A DNA stretch of 23,782 nt from an uncultured Alphaproteobacteria bacterium (GCA_903831485.1 CAIKXW010000249.1:1-23782); one strand, 5' to 3'. Positions 7,361 through 15,104 are shown, counted from the stretch's first letter. Numbers and translations: made by a program. The notes: generated from the letters alone by a model not told the origin.

Positions 7361-8572
7361 TTAGCGGAAGAACGACAGGATCAGCGAAGGCGCCTGGTTG
7401 GCGATCGAAAGCGCCTGGGCGCCCAACTGCTGCTTGATCTGCAGCGACTGGAGGCGGGCGGATTCCTTCGCCAGGTCAGCGTCGACGAGGTTGCCGATGC
7501 CCTGTTCAACGACGTCCGAGAGCTTCGAGAGGAACTCGTTCTGGATGTCGAGGGCTGCGGCCTGCGAACCCATCGTTGCCATGGCATTGTTGAGATCGGT
7601 GATCGCCGTATCGATGGCGTTCGACGCTGTCGTTGCCGAGGCCGTCGAGGTCGAGATGTCGGTCGACGCGATCGAAGAGAGGATTGCGCCGGAGAGCGAG
7701 AAGTCTGAGCCCGACACCGCGAAGGTGTTGGAGCCGGCGCTGGAGACGGTGCTGGTTGCAACGGTCGCGCCGATATTGACAGCGTCCGTACCGTCCGACG
7801 TGATCGCCAGATCGTCGTAGTTGGTGTCGTTGATCAGGTAGGTGAACTGACCAGCGGCATCGTCATACGAGGCGGAGATCTTGCCGCCCGAATTGGCGTT
7901 CACGGCTTCGACGAAATCATCGACGGTCATGCCGGCGGTGACTTCAACAGCGATCGTGAATGTGCCCGCATTGACCGAGTCGGTCAGCGCGAACGTGATC
8001 AGGTCGCCGGTGGCGATGTCGCCCGCGGTGTCGCCAACATCAGCGATCAGCGCCGAGCCGGAGACCGGCGTCGTCAGTGCAGCTGATTGGACGCCGTCGC
8101 TGGTGGCGGCGACCGAACCGCCGAGATCGGAGATCAGCACGTTGAGAGACGTGCCGCCCAGCGCAAGGTTCGCGCCGTTGAACTGCGCGGCGTTGGCGAT
8201 GGTGTCGATCTGCGAGCGGAGGCTGGTGAAGTCGGCCTGCAGGGCGGCGCGCTGGTCGGAGGTCAGGTCGTCAGCCTGAGCGGCGACAGCTTTGCTCTTG
8301 AGCCTCTGCAGGATGTCGCCAACCGACTTGCCGGCCGCGAGGGCGACGTCGACGGTGGAGGACGCGCGATCGATGCCGTCCTTGACGGCGGCGACCGAGG
8401 AAACGCGGGAGCGCTGGCCTTCGGCGATGGCGTAGACGGCGCCGTTGTCACGGGCCGAGGACACCTTCAATCCGGTCGAGATCCTGTTCTGGACTTCGCC
8501 AAGTTCCTTGTTTGTGGAAGAGAGCGATTGCAGCGCGATGGATGCGCCATAGTTCGAGTTCACGCTGAGCAT
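7361..8572 (-). CDS. Flagellin A (major-type filament protein)
   Basis: The product has 403 residues from MLSVNSNYGASIAL. The frame is open 19 codons further upstream, but I chose the ATG at 8572 because it matches the flagellin B N-terminus exactly and has GGAGA about 10 nt before it. The N-terminal block ISTGLKVSSARDNGAVYAIA and the C-terminal block NLVDADLAKESARLQSLQIK, ending in a final ILSFFR, are the conserved D0/D1 ends. The middle third is Ala/Ser/Thr/Asp-rich and surface-exposed in the family. It is the same length as flagellin B, with which it aligns without gaps at about 76% identity. flaF and flbT lie just upstream on the same strand. A hairpin at the flaF stop and leader inverted repeats suggest a separate, regulated flagellin transcript. 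Confidence 0.97.
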   Translation of the reverse strand: MLSVNSNYGASIALQSLSSTNKELGEVQNRISTGLKVSSARDNGAVYAIAEGQRSRVSSVAAVKDGIDRASSTVDVALAAGKSVGDILQRLKSKAVAAQADDLTSDQRAALQADFTSLRSQIDTIANAAQFNGANLALGGTSLNVLISDLGGSVAATSDGVQSAALTTPVSGSALIADVGDTAGDIATGDLITFALTDSVNAGTFTIAVEVTAGMTVDDFVEAVNANSGGKISASYDDAAGQFTYLINDTNYDDLAITSDGTDAVNIGATVATSTVSSAGSNTFAVSGSDFSLSGAILSSIASTDISTSTASATTASNAIDTAITDLNNAMATMGSQAAALDIQNEFLSKLSDVVEQGIGNLVDADLAKESARLQSLQIKQQLGAQALSIANQAPSLILSFFR

Positions 8573-8600
8573 GACACACGTCTCCATTCTGAGTCGAAGA

Positions 8601-8617
8601 CCGATCCTTTTGATCGG
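8601..8617 (-). promoter_or_regulatory. Inverted repeat in flagellin A leader
   Basis: CCGATC-N5-GATCGG lies about 30-45 nt upstream of the flagellin A start codon and would form a small hairpin in the messenger leader. Caulobacter FlbT is known to act on the 5' leader of flagellin mRNA, so this is a candidate control structure; the link is inference. Confidence 0.4.
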
Positions 8618-8621
8618 CCGC

Positions 8622-8638
8622 TGGCGCATTTTGCGCCA
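8622..8638 (-). promoter_or_regulatory. Palindrome and weak sigma-54-like element upstream of flagellin A
   Basis: TGGCGCA-AAA-TGCGCCA is a perfect 7-bp inverted repeat. Read on the minus strand, TTGGCGCAAAATGCGC also keeps the GG-N10-GC spacing of a sigma-54 promoter, although the -12 half is GCGC rather than TTGC. Its distance to the start codon (about 65 bp) resembles that of the clearer element before flagellin B (about 74 bp). It could instead be an operator. Confidence 0.35.
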
Positions 8639-8686
8639 ACATGAGACGAGGCTAGCCTAGAGGTCTTAATTAGAGGTGTGGTCGGT

Positions 8687-8745
8687 GAAGGAATGTCCTT
8701 CGAAAACCCTAACCAAAACCGCGTGGTAAACGCGCATTAGGGTTT
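8687..8745 (-). terminator. Tandem hairpins at the flaF 3' end
   Basis: On the minus strand AAACCCTAA ... TTAGGGTTTT forms a 9-bp stem enclosing a CGCG/CGCG inner stem, with the TAA of flaF inside the first arm and TTTT at the end. Directly after it comes the perfect hairpin GAAGGA-CAT-TCCTTC. Together they look like a terminator or processing site between flaF and flagellin A. Confidence 0.6.
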
Positions 8746-9114
8746 GGCGGGGACGGCAGCCAGCTGGACCGGCGCAAGGCCCTGCATGATCGAGCGGTTG
8801 ATATCGACCAGCACGTCGATCGCGGCGCCCTGGCGCATCACGGCGCTGGAATGGCGATCGACAAACAGCGATAGCGAGATGATTTGCGCGCGCAGGGATT
8901 GCGGCAGGGAGTTGCCGTCGGCGGCGCAGTCTGCCGCAAGCACGGACCACAGGCGGCGGTTGGTCGCCAGCGCCTCGGCCTTGCGGCCGATCTCGCTGTC
9001 GGGCAGGCTGGCCGCATCCATCAGGCCGCGCGTCGCGGCCGCGAAGGCGCGATACTCGGTCTGACGAGGCGTTTCAGTCTTCCGCGCCGCGTTCTGGTAG
9101 GCCTGGATCGACAT
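8737..9114 (-). CDS. flaF: Flagellar biosynthesis regulator FlaF
   Basis: The 125-residue protein begins MSIQAYQNAARKTETPRQTEYRAFAAATRGLM, the characteristic FlaF start, and continues with the helical NRRLWSVLAADCA and LRAQIISLSLFVDRHSSAVM blocks of the family. The C-terminus carries a short Ala/Pro/Val tail (LAAVPAKP). In Caulobacter FlaF is needed for flagellin synthesis and works in opposition to FlbT; it acts in the cytoplasm. Its first 41 bp overlap the end of flbT in another frame. The conserved N-terminus makes this start secure, so the overlap is real and suggests translational coupling. Tandem hairpins at its stop separate it from flagellin A. Confidence 0.93.
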   Translation of the reverse strand: MSIQAYQNAARKTETPRQTEYRAFAAATRGLMDAASLPDSEIGRKAEALATNRRLWSVLAADCAADGNSLPQSLRAQIISLSLFVDRHSSAVMRQGAAIDVLVDINRSIMQGLAPVQLAAVPAKP

Positions 9115-9499
9115 TGCCGAGCAATCCCTGTTCGAAGGTTAGTAGCTTCCGGCACCTTGTGAGCGCCTTGTAGTAGTCCGCCCCCATGACCTCCCGGGAC
9201 AGCGAGACGCATTCCTTGAGAATGTCAGTGGACCGCACCGCGCCCATGAACTCGTTCAGGCGCAGCACGAACTCGTCATAGAATTTGTTCGCCTCGGACG
9301 GGTCGAGGTACATCATCATGATCGGGAAGTAGATCCGCCTGGCAGGCGTATTGGCCTCTTCGGGCTGGATGATGTCCTTCTCGCGAAGGATGGACGCCTT
9401 GTTCTGCAGCAGCAGCACCGAACGACGGTCTCCGTTCTGGAGGACCGCCCCGTTCACGACCAGGCGTTCGCCCGGCTTGAGCGACAGTTTCAGCGCCAT
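9074..9499 (-). CDS. flbT: Flagellin mRNA regulator FlbT
   Basis: The 141-residue protein matches FlbT in length and content: MALKLSLKPGERLVVNGAVLQNGDRRSVLLLQNKASILREKDII at the N-terminus, then TPARRIYFPIMMMYLDP and the C-terminal Y-x-ALTRCRKLLTFEQGLL block. In Caulobacter FlbT is a post-transcriptional repressor that binds the 5' leader of flagellin mRNA and couples flagellin translation to hook completion. GGAGGAATGG immediately precedes the ATG and gives a strong ribosome site. It is the first gene of a flbT-flaF pair that overlaps by 41 bp and points toward flagellin A. A membrane-protein gene diverges from it across 139 bp. Confidence 0.95.
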   Translation of the reverse strand: MALKLSLKPGERLVVNGAVLQNGDRRSVLLLQNKASILREKDIIQPEEANTPARRIYFPIMMMYLDPSEANKFYDEFVLRLNEFMGAVRSTDILKECVSLSREVMGADYYKALTRCRKLLTFEQGLLGNVDPGLPERGAED

Positions 9500-9638
9500 C
9501 CATTCCTCCAGGCCGGGTACATGCCCCGGAAACCGCCGGAGCCTGGACCTGGCCGAAGGGCCGGTCTAGCCGCCGTTCCTTAAGTTTTGCTTGTGGGCGG
9601 CTAACCCGCCTCCCAGAGTTGACTGACGGGGCGGGTCC

Positions 9639-10259
9639 ATGAGTCCATTCGAATTCTTCTTCAGCTTCTACGGCCTGCTGCTCGGTTTTTCGGTGGCGGA
9701 ACTGGTGGGCGGATTCGCCCGCCTGCTGCACCAGCGGCGCGGCATCCGGTTCGGCTACCTGACCCCCATGCTGGCGATATTCGTCGCGGTCGACATCGCC
9801 ACCTTCTGGAATCAGGCCTGGCTGATCTTCCGGTTTGCACCCTTCAGCTTTGCGCTGCTGGTGCTCGGGCTTGTCATCGCAAGCGTGTTCTACGTCGCCG
9901 CCGCGTTGGTGTTTCCGCGCGACCTGAGGGCCGGGGAATCACTTGATGAGCACTTCTGGGCCCACCGGCGGCTTGTCCTGCTGGGCGTGCTGGCCGCCAA
10001 CTGGATGGCCGGCGGGCTGCTGATCACCCTGACCCTGCTGACCGGCGAGTTCAGCCGGCTGGAGCTCGGTGCAGCGTTCTGGGGCGGCCTTGCCCTGTTC
10101 AGCGCGGGAACACTCATCGCAGCGTTTGCTCCGGGCAGGCGCATCGTCGGGGCAACACTCGTCATCCTGCTCGCCTACCATGGCTATCAGATCGGGCGGG
10201 CTGTGCTGGCTATCGTCGCGGCGGGCGGATGGTCCGTGCTTGGTCCAGCGGCGGTTTGA
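9639..10259 (+). CDS. Six-helix membrane protein of unknown function
   Basis: The 206-residue product has about six membrane segments (roughly 8-28, 40-62, 70-92, 110-134, 142-163, 168-194) with short loops. A charged loop (FPRDLRAGESLDEHFWAHRR) joins helices three and four. There are two internal helix triplets but no obvious repeat of sequence. I recognise no substrate-binding or catalytic motif. The motif SVAELVGGFARLLHQRRGIRFGY after helix one is basic, which suggests a cytoplasmic loop. It diverges from flbT, and the MoxR gene follows 78 bp downstream on the same strand. Coding is strongly supported by the hydrophobic periodicity; function is not known. Confidence 0.75.
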   Translation: MSPFEFFFSFYGLLLGFSVAELVGGFARLLHQRRGIRFGYLTPMLAIFVAVDIATFWNQAWLIFRFAPFSFALLVLGLVIASVFYVAAALVFPRDLRAGESLDEHFWAHRRLVLLGVLAANWMAGGLLITLTLLTGEFSRLELGAAFWGGLALFSAGTLIAAFAPGRRIVGATLVILLAYHGYQIGRAVLAIVAAGGWSVLGPAAV

Positions 10260-10337
10260 CGGAGGCGTGGGCCATGCCTTCACAGGAAGCGCCAAATCCG
10301 CTCTAACCGTAACGAGTGTTCCAGCCGAGGTTGCCAC

Positions 10338-11195
10338 ATGTCCGAGAAGAAGCGTTTCGAAGGGTCAGACAATTATGTCGCGACCGACGACCTGCGGGTG
10401 GCGGTGAATGCCGCGATCGCGCTCGAGCGGCCGCTGCTGGTGAAGGGCGAGCCGGGCACGGGCAAGACAATGCTGGCGCTGGAAGTGGCGCGGGCGCTCG
10501 GCATGCCGATCATCGAATGGCACATCAAGTCGACGACCAAGGCGCATCAGGGTCTCTATGAGTATGACGCGGTCGCCCGCCTGAGAGACGGTCAGCTTGG
10601 TGAAGAGCGCGCGCGTGACATTCGCAACTACATCAAGAAGGGCAAGCTGTGGGAGGCGTTTACCGCGCCGGTGCGCCCTGTCCTGCTGATCGACGAGATC
10701 GACAAGGCGGACATCGAGTTTCCGAACGACCTGCTGCAGGAACTCGACCGGATGGAGTTCTACGTCTACGAGACCGACGAGACGATCAAGGCGAAGGTGC
10801 GCCCTGTCGTGATCATTACCTCGAACAACGAGAAGGAATTGCCCGACGCTTTCCTGCGCCGGTGTTTCTTCCACTACATCAAGTTTCCCGACGACCAGAC
10901 CATGTCGTCGATCATCGAAGTGCACTTCCCCGGCATCAAGAAGCGGCTGGTGAGCGAGGCGCTGGCGACCTTCTACCGGATGCGCGACGTGCCGGGCCTG
11001 AAGAAGAAGCCGTCGACATCGGAACTGCTCGACTGGCTGAAGTTGCTGATGTCGGAAGACATCGACGTCGAGACGCTGCGCGAGAAGAACCCGAACAAGC
11101 TTGTGCCGCCGCTGCATGGCGCGCTGCTGAAGAACGAGCAGGACATCCAGCTCTTCGAACGCCTCGCCTTCCTGGCGCGGCGGGAGAATGGATGA
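10338..11195 (+). CDS. MoxR-family AAA+ ATPase
   Basis: The 285-residue protein is a single AAA+ module. Walker A is GEPGTGKT (37-44), Walker B is VLLIDEID (115-122), a sensor-1-like ITSN sits at 160-163, and the paired arginines LRRC (R174, R175) are at the expected arginine-finger position. A helical lid follows. MoxR ATPases are cytoplasmic chaperone-like proteins that usually act with von Willebrand factor A (VWA) proteins, often encoded next door, to load metals or assemble enzyme complexes. No VWA gene is present downstream here: the next 470 bp carry no gene, and then comes a methyltransferase-like gene. The start is supported by GAGG about 8 nt before the ATG. The membrane gene upstream could be its partner, but nothing in the sequence shows that. 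Confidence 0.92.
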   Translation: MSEKKRFEGSDNYVATDDLRVAVNAAIALERPLLVKGEPGTGKTMLALEVARALGMPIIEWHIKSTTKAHQGLYEYDAVARLRDGQLGEERARDIRNYIKKGKLWEAFTAPVRPVLLIDEIDKADIEFPNDLLQELDRMEFYVYETDETIKAKVRPVVIITSNNEKELPDAFLRRCFFHYIKFPDDQTMSSIIEVHFPGIKKRLVSEALATFYRMRDVPGLKKKPSTSELLDWLKLLMSEDIDVETLREKNPNKLVPPLHGALLKNEQDIQLFERLAFLARRENG

Positions 11196-11667
11196 GCGGG
11201 TGCGTCCCCTGAAGCTGGCGCTTCCGGGGTAGACGCCACAGCTGGCAATCGGCAGTTGCGGGAATGCGGGTGGACCGCCGGCGGTGGTGAGCCCTGGCGC
11301 ATGTTTCGACGAACGCGCACGGCGTTTGCCGTTCACCATGATCATCAGCGGGCAGTCGCTCCACGTGGTGGCGATCAGGGCCGGCGGGTCGCGCAGGCGC
11401 TACAAGGGAATGCGTCCTTGCTTCATGCGGGCGATTGCAGGGCTGCATTTTCCCCGCCGATCGGGCGCCAGTGTTTCACCCAGATTCCGGTATCGGCAGG
11501 CTTCGCGTCGAGGGGGGCTTCCCCCCAGAGATCGGGGTCCTCCGTTACGGAAAGCCGGGGAAGTGGACGCGGACCAGACGGCGAGGTTCTACCGGGGGAA
11601 CCCACGATTTTCCTGTTGCGGAATGCAGCGGCCCGGCGCATGGCGCGTGGGAAGGACGAGGAAGACG
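11196..11667. other. 472-bp stretch without a supportable gene
   Basis: Frames are open here on both strands, but they are Arg/Pro/Gly-rich and look like GC-rich shadows with no recognisable motif. The one structure I see is a short hairpin GGGGGG-CTT-CCCCCC at 11512-11526, which has no T run. The stretch may hold the promoter of the following gene, or the decayed remains of a gene. I found no clear -35/-10 pair. Confidence 0.5.
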
Positions 11668-12495
11668 ATGGGAATCGACGCGCACGCCCTGCATTGCCTG
11701 GACTACGCAAAGCTGTTCGGCGATTTCGGGCGCACAGCCACGCTCGGGCGCCAGAACCTCTACATAAAGCCGGCGGTGCTGGAGGCCAGGTACGGCTCCA
11801 GGCTCGACTGGAAGAAGCAGGTCTATTGCGAGGGCCTGCTGGAGACGGCTTTCGGAGCGTCTAAAGTCGATTCCATCGACCGGTCGGACTATGAAGGCGC
11901 GAGCATCGTGTTCGACATGAACCAGCCGCTGCCGGACGGTTTTGGCGAGTACGATACGGTGATGGACATTGGCACCACCGAGCATGTGTTCAACGTCCCG
12001 CAAGCGCTGAAGAACATGATCGCGCTGTGCCGTGAGGGTGGGCAGATCCTGCATGTGTCGCCGGCCAACAATTTCTGCGGTCACGGGTTCTGGCAGTTTT
12101 CACCGGAGTTGTTCTTCTCGCTCTACTCGGAAGAGAACGGCTTCAGGGACACGGAAGTCTTCATCGGCAGCCGCAAGAAGACGGACGTCTGGTACAAGGT
12201 GAAGAAGCCGAATCCCGGCGAACGCGTACCGCTGGGATCGCGCGACAAGATCTATGCGATCTGTCGCACCGTGCGTTCGGGCAAGGTCGATGCGCGCGCG
12301 CTGGATGTGCAGCAGAGCGACTACATCGTGCGCTGGGAGGAAGGCGTCCCGCCGGCCGAGCGCCCCAACCCGGACGCAGATCGCAGCTGGCTGAACCGGC
12401 GCATCCTGCACAAGTATTTCCGGACACCGTCGCGCTTCAATCCCAACCTGACCCGCGTGCAGCTTCCGTATCGCCCGCAAATCCAGGGCCGCTAG
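11668..12495 (+). CDS. SAM-methyltransferase-like protein
   Basis: From the ATG at 11668 (GAGGAAG just upstream) the product has 275 residues. The same frame is open back to 11284, but that extension is low-quality Arg/Gly/Pro-rich sequence, so I reject it. Residues 96-133 (YDTVMDIGTTEHVFN, then ALCREGGQILHVSPANN) match the post-motif-I half of class I methyltransferases, in which an acidic residue, an EH pair and a GG turn precede a beta strand. The subsequent GHGFWQFSPELFFSLYSEENGF is typical of a group found near polysaccharide genes. No clear GxGxG motif I precedes it; the block VDSIDRSDYEGASIVFDMN takes its place. The substrate is unknown. Flagellin or glycan methylation is possible from the neighbourhood but is only a guess. 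No signal peptide or membrane helix is visible. Confidence 0.75.
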   Translation: MGIDAHALHCLDYAKLFGDFGRTATLGRQNLYIKPAVLEARYGSRLDWKKQVYCEGLLETAFGASKVDSIDRSDYEGASIVFDMNQPLPDGFGEYDTVMDIGTTEHVFNVPQALKNMIALCREGGQILHVSPANNFCGHGFWQFSPELFFSLYSEENGFRDTEVFIGSRKKTDVWYKVKKPNPGERVPLGSRDKIYAICRTVRSGKVDARALDVQQSDYIVRWEEGVPPAERPNPDADRSWLNRRILHKYFRTPSRFNPNLTRVQLPYRPQIQGR

Positions 12496-12584
12496 CCCCT
12501 CGCGGCGGCCCTGCACGGGGGGCCGGCGTGTCACTGGCTCGGCCTCAGGCCCCCGGCCGGCCAATTTGCCCAGAGGCGGCAAAC

Positions 12585-12612
12585 TTGCTTCGGAAACCTC
12601 TCATTTTACCCT
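12585..12612 (+). promoter_or_regulatory. Possible promoter of sucB
   Basis: TTGCTT and TACCCT are separated by 16 bp, about 80 bp upstream of the sucB ATG. The match is moderate and the assignment tentative. It lies in the 198-bp gap after the methyltransferase-like gene, which also holds several GC-rich inverted repeats but no T-tailed terminator. Confidence 0.3.
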
Positions 12613-12693
12613 CCCCAAGGGGATGCAACGGGGTTACACCACGCCCAAATTCGAGGCTCGCCCGCTGGGCGAATACAGCGACCTGGAGACGTC

Positions 12694-13908
12694 ATGGACA
12701 TCAAGGTGCCCGCAATGGGTGAGAGCGTGACCGAGGGAACGCTCGCCAACTGGCTCGTCAAACCCGGCCAGGCCGTGAAACAGGACGACCCGATCGCCGA
12801 AATCGAGACTGACAAGGTCGCCATCGAAGTGCCAGCCCCCGCCGCGGGCGTGATCACGGAACATCTCGTCAAGGAAGGCGAGACGGTCTCCATCGGCAAG
12901 GTCATTGCGCGCCTGACGGAAGGCGCCACGGCTTCGGCGGCGCCATCTGCTGCGCCCGCCGCGAAGCCCGCCGCCACGGCCAAGCCGTCTGCATCCGCGG
13001 CGCCGGTCGCCAAGGCGACGGACAAGATCGCGCCGTCGGTTGGCCGGATCGCCGCCGAAGCCGGCGTGAACCCTGCCGACATTCCGGGCACGGCCAAGGG
13101 CGGACGCGCGACCAAGGGCGATGCGCTCGCCTATGTCGCCTCGAACCCTGCCCCGGCGCCGGCAGCTGCGCGTGCGCCAGAGCCTGTGCACACGCCGCGT
13201 GAACTGGGACCGCGCGAAGAGCGCGTGAAGATGACCCGCCTGCGCCAGACGATCGCGCGGCGGCTGAAGGAAGCGCAGAACACGGCGGCGATGCTGACGA
13301 CGTTCAACGACGTCGACATGTCTCAGGTGATGGAGCTGCGGAAACGGCACAAGGACGCGTTCGAAAAGAAGCACGGCGTGAAGCTGGGCTTCATGGGCTT
13401 CTTCGTGCGCGCGTGCGTTGCGGCGCTGAAGGAGATCCCGAGCGTGAATGCCGAGATCGACGGCACGGACATCATCTACAAGAATTTCTACAACGTCTCG
13501 GTCGCGGTCGGCACCGACAAGGGCCTCGTCGTTCCGGTGGTGCGCGACGCCGACACGATGACGCTTGCAGGCATCGAATCCGAGATCGGCAGACTCGGTG
13601 CGCTGGCGCGCGATGGCAAGCTGTCGATGGACGACCTGCAGGGCGGCACGTTCACCATCTCGAACGGCGGCGTCTACGGCTCGCTGATGTCGACGCCGAT
13701 CCTCAACCCGCCGCAGTCGGGCGTGCTGGGCATGCACCGCATCGAGGAGCGTCCGGTTGTGGTTGATGGGAAGATCGTGGCGCGGCCGATGATGTATCTG
13801 GCGCTGAGCTATGATCACCGCATCGTCGACGGCAAGGAAGCGGTGACCTTCCTCGTTCGCCTCAAGGAAGCGCTGGAAGACCCGGAACGCCTGCTGCTCG
13901 ATCTGTAA
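12694..13908 (+). CDS. sucB: 2-oxoglutarate dehydrogenase E2, dihydrolipoyl succinyltransferase
   Basis: The 404-residue protein has the full E2o layout. The lipoyl domain is residues 1-76, with the lipoylated K41 in ETDKVAIEV. An Ala/Pro-rich hinge covers 77-108. The peripheral subunit-binding domain is 112-148 ([18 protein letters not shown]), followed by a second hinge at 150-170. The catalytic domain ends in SYDHRIVDG, with H375 and D379 as the expected catalytic pair. It transfers the succinyl group from lipoamide to CoA and forms the core of the complex. There is one lipoyl domain, as expected for E2o. GGAGACGTC immediately precedes the ATG. Its usual upstream partner sucA is not co-directional here: it lies 3.8 kb away on the other strand. 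A membrane-protein gene starts 6 bp after its stop. Confidence 0.97.
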   Translation: MDIKVPAMGESVTEGTLANWLVKPGQAVKQDDPIAEIETDKVAIEVPAPAAGVITEHLVKEGETVSIGKVIARLTEGATASAAPSAAPAAKPAATAKPSASAAPVAKATDKIAPSVGRIAAEAGVNPADIPGTAKGGRATKGDALAYVASNPAPAPAAARAPEPVHTPRELGPREERVKMTRLRQTIARRLKEAQNTAAMLTTFNDVDMSQVMELRKRHKDAFEKKHGVKLGFMGFFVRACVAALKEIPSVNAEIDGTDIIYKNFYNVSVAVGTDKGLVVPVVRDADTMTLAGIESEIGRLGALARDGKLSMDDLQGGTFTISNGGVYGSLMSTPILNPPQSGVLGMHRIEERPVVVDGKIVARPMMYLALSYDHRIVDGKEAVTFLVRLKEALEDPERLLLDL

Positions 13909-13914
13909 GGGCGC

Positions 13915-14445
13915 ATGGACGCCGAGGCGTTCTCCGACGGACTTCTCGGCTTGATCATCCGGCTCGCGGGCCTGTTCTGGCTGCTCGGCGCATTTGCGCT
14001 GGTGCGCCAGATCCGCATGGAGATGATGCTCGACCGCATGACCTCGCAGATCGAGGGCATGGCGGAGAAGGTCGCCCGCGATGCGGCGGAGGCCGAAGGC
14101 GACGCGCGCGAGCCGACCAAGCCTGCCGACGAGACAGCCATCGAGCGCTGGAAGGACCGCGATGATGCGGCCCGGCGCGGCTGGATCGCGGGACAGGCGG
14201 TGGTGCTGATCGCTACGGCGCTGGCGATGATCCTGCTGCATCCGCTGGCCGTCTGGCTGGTGGCGCTTCTGGTCACGGGACAGGGGCTCTATTTCTTCTG
14301 GCGCGAATGGACGGCGCGGCGAGCGCCCAACGCCGAAGCGGCGAGCCATGCGCGGCCGACGCGCGCCACGGTGAATGCGGGGTGGGCGTCCATCGTCGTG
14401 GCGATCCTGGTATGGTCAGCCTCTTTCAGGGGCGTACTGGGTTAG
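13915..14445 (+). CDS. Small membrane protein between sucB and lpd
   Basis: The 176-residue product starts 6 bp after sucB and is probably in the same transcript. It has an N-terminal hydrophobic helix (8-30), a basic and acidic amphipathic stretch (31-88, RQIRMEMMLDRMTSQIEGMAEK and an Ala/Glu/Asp-rich linker), two tightly spaced helices (about 91-128) and a last helix (154-171). No enzyme motif is visible. Small unannotated genes do occur between sucB and lpd in alphaproteobacteria, so placement here may be conserved, but I cannot name a family. It may be a membrane tether or simply a passenger. Coding is supported by the operon spacing and hydrophobic pattern. Confidence 0.7.
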   Translation: MDAEAFSDGLLGLIIRLAGLFWLLGAFALVRQIRMEMMLDRMTSQIEGMAEKVARDAAEAEGDAREPTKPADETAIERWKDRDDAARRGWIAGQAVVLIATALAMILLHPLAVWLVALLVTGQGLYFFWREWTARRAPNAEAASHARPTRATVNAGWASIVVAILVWSASFRGVLG

Positions 14446-14561
14446 TTAAGCGATGCTTTCCGTCTCCTGCGCGATTTGCGCCCGCGCAACGGGCCGCCAT
14501 TAGGCAAGGCGCGCTAGTCTCCAGCCCAAGTTGGACCAGGGGCGGCGCGTGATGCGCCGGT

Positions 14562-15002
14562 ATGTTGATGCGGCGCGTGTTCGCCATTCTGCTGATCGCC
14601 GCGTCGGGCTGGTTGCTTTACCAGACCGCGATCCAACATCTTGGCAGCGTCGAGCGGCTGTTCTCGGGCGAAGTACTGGCGCACAAGGACGACCTCGCTT
14701 TCCTCATGCCTGCGCTGGGCGGGGCGCTTGGGTTGCTGGGCGGCCTGACCGTGTTCTTCAACGGCCCTGGCGGCGCGGCGATCGCGATGGCTGGCGGGCT
14801 GGCGGCGGCGGGCTTCACGCTGACGCTGAAGCAGACATTCGAGCTGGATCACGTCCTCGACAACGAGCTGGTGGTCGGCGCCTGCATCCTGATGCTGGCG
14901 ATCATCACCGGATCGATCGACCGGGTCACGGCGCGGACGCGCAGGAACGAGGCAGAGGCCAGGGCTGACCGCCTCCCGGTGTCGGGACGGCGCATCTACT
15001 GA
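14562..15002 (+). CDS. Small four-helix membrane protein upstream of lpd
   Basis: The 146-residue product (or 144 from the ATG at 14568) has hydrophobic helices at about 4-22, 47-66, 70-90 and 102-118, and an Arg-rich C-terminal tail (TARTRRNEAEARADRLPVSGRR) likely in the cytoplasm. An in-frame stop at 14550-14552 rules out an earlier start. No good Shine-Dalgarno sequence stands before either ATG. An AGGGG about 20 nt upstream better fits an out-of-frame ATG at 14552, whose product is unlike a protein. A gap of 116 bp separates it from the previous gene, and a strong-looking promoter for lpd follows. I do not recognise the family. Confidence 0.62.
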   Translation: MLMRRVFAILLIAASGWLLYQTAIQHLGSVERLFSGEVLAHKDDLAFLMPALGGALGLLGGLTVFFNGPGGAAIAMAGGLAAAGFTLTLKQTFELDHVLDNELVVGACILMLAIITGSIDRVTARTRRNEAEARADRLPVSGRRIY

Positions 15003-15041
15003 CGGGTGAACCCGGGGCCACGCGTCCCCATATTCGCTTTG

Positions 15042-15069
15042 TTGACCATGCGGCCGGGGTGCGTATAGC
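15042..15069 (+). promoter_or_regulatory. Housekeeping promoter of lpd
   Basis: TTGACC and TATAGC are separated by 16 bp. The predicted start is about 29 nt upstream of the lpd ATG at 15105. This suggests that lpd can be transcribed independently of sucB, as fits an E3 subunit shared with other dehydrogenase complexes. Confidence 0.65.
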
Positions 15070-15104
15070 TCCCGCAGCAAGCGAAAAGACGCGAGACAAG
15101 ACCC

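Noticed and set aside
11512..11526. GGGGGG-CTT-CCCCCC hairpin as a terminator
   Set aside because: No T run follows on either strand and it lies over 300 bp after the MoxR stop.
11284..11667. N-terminal extension of the methyltransferase-like protein
   Set aside because: The 128 extra residues are Arg/Gly/Pro-rich and motif-free; the ATG at 11668 has a good ribosome site.
12634..14349. A 571-codon open frame on the minus strand opposite sucB
   Set aside because: It is Arg/His/Leu/Asp-rich without any domain, and lies opposite a fully canonical sucB and a membrane-protein gene; it reflects GC-rich codon use.
14531..14968. Alternative frame with a better placed ribosome site (ATG 14552) before lpd
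   Set aside because: The product is Arg/Gly/Pro/His-rich and motif-free, whereas the 14562 frame gives a coherent four-helix membrane protein.
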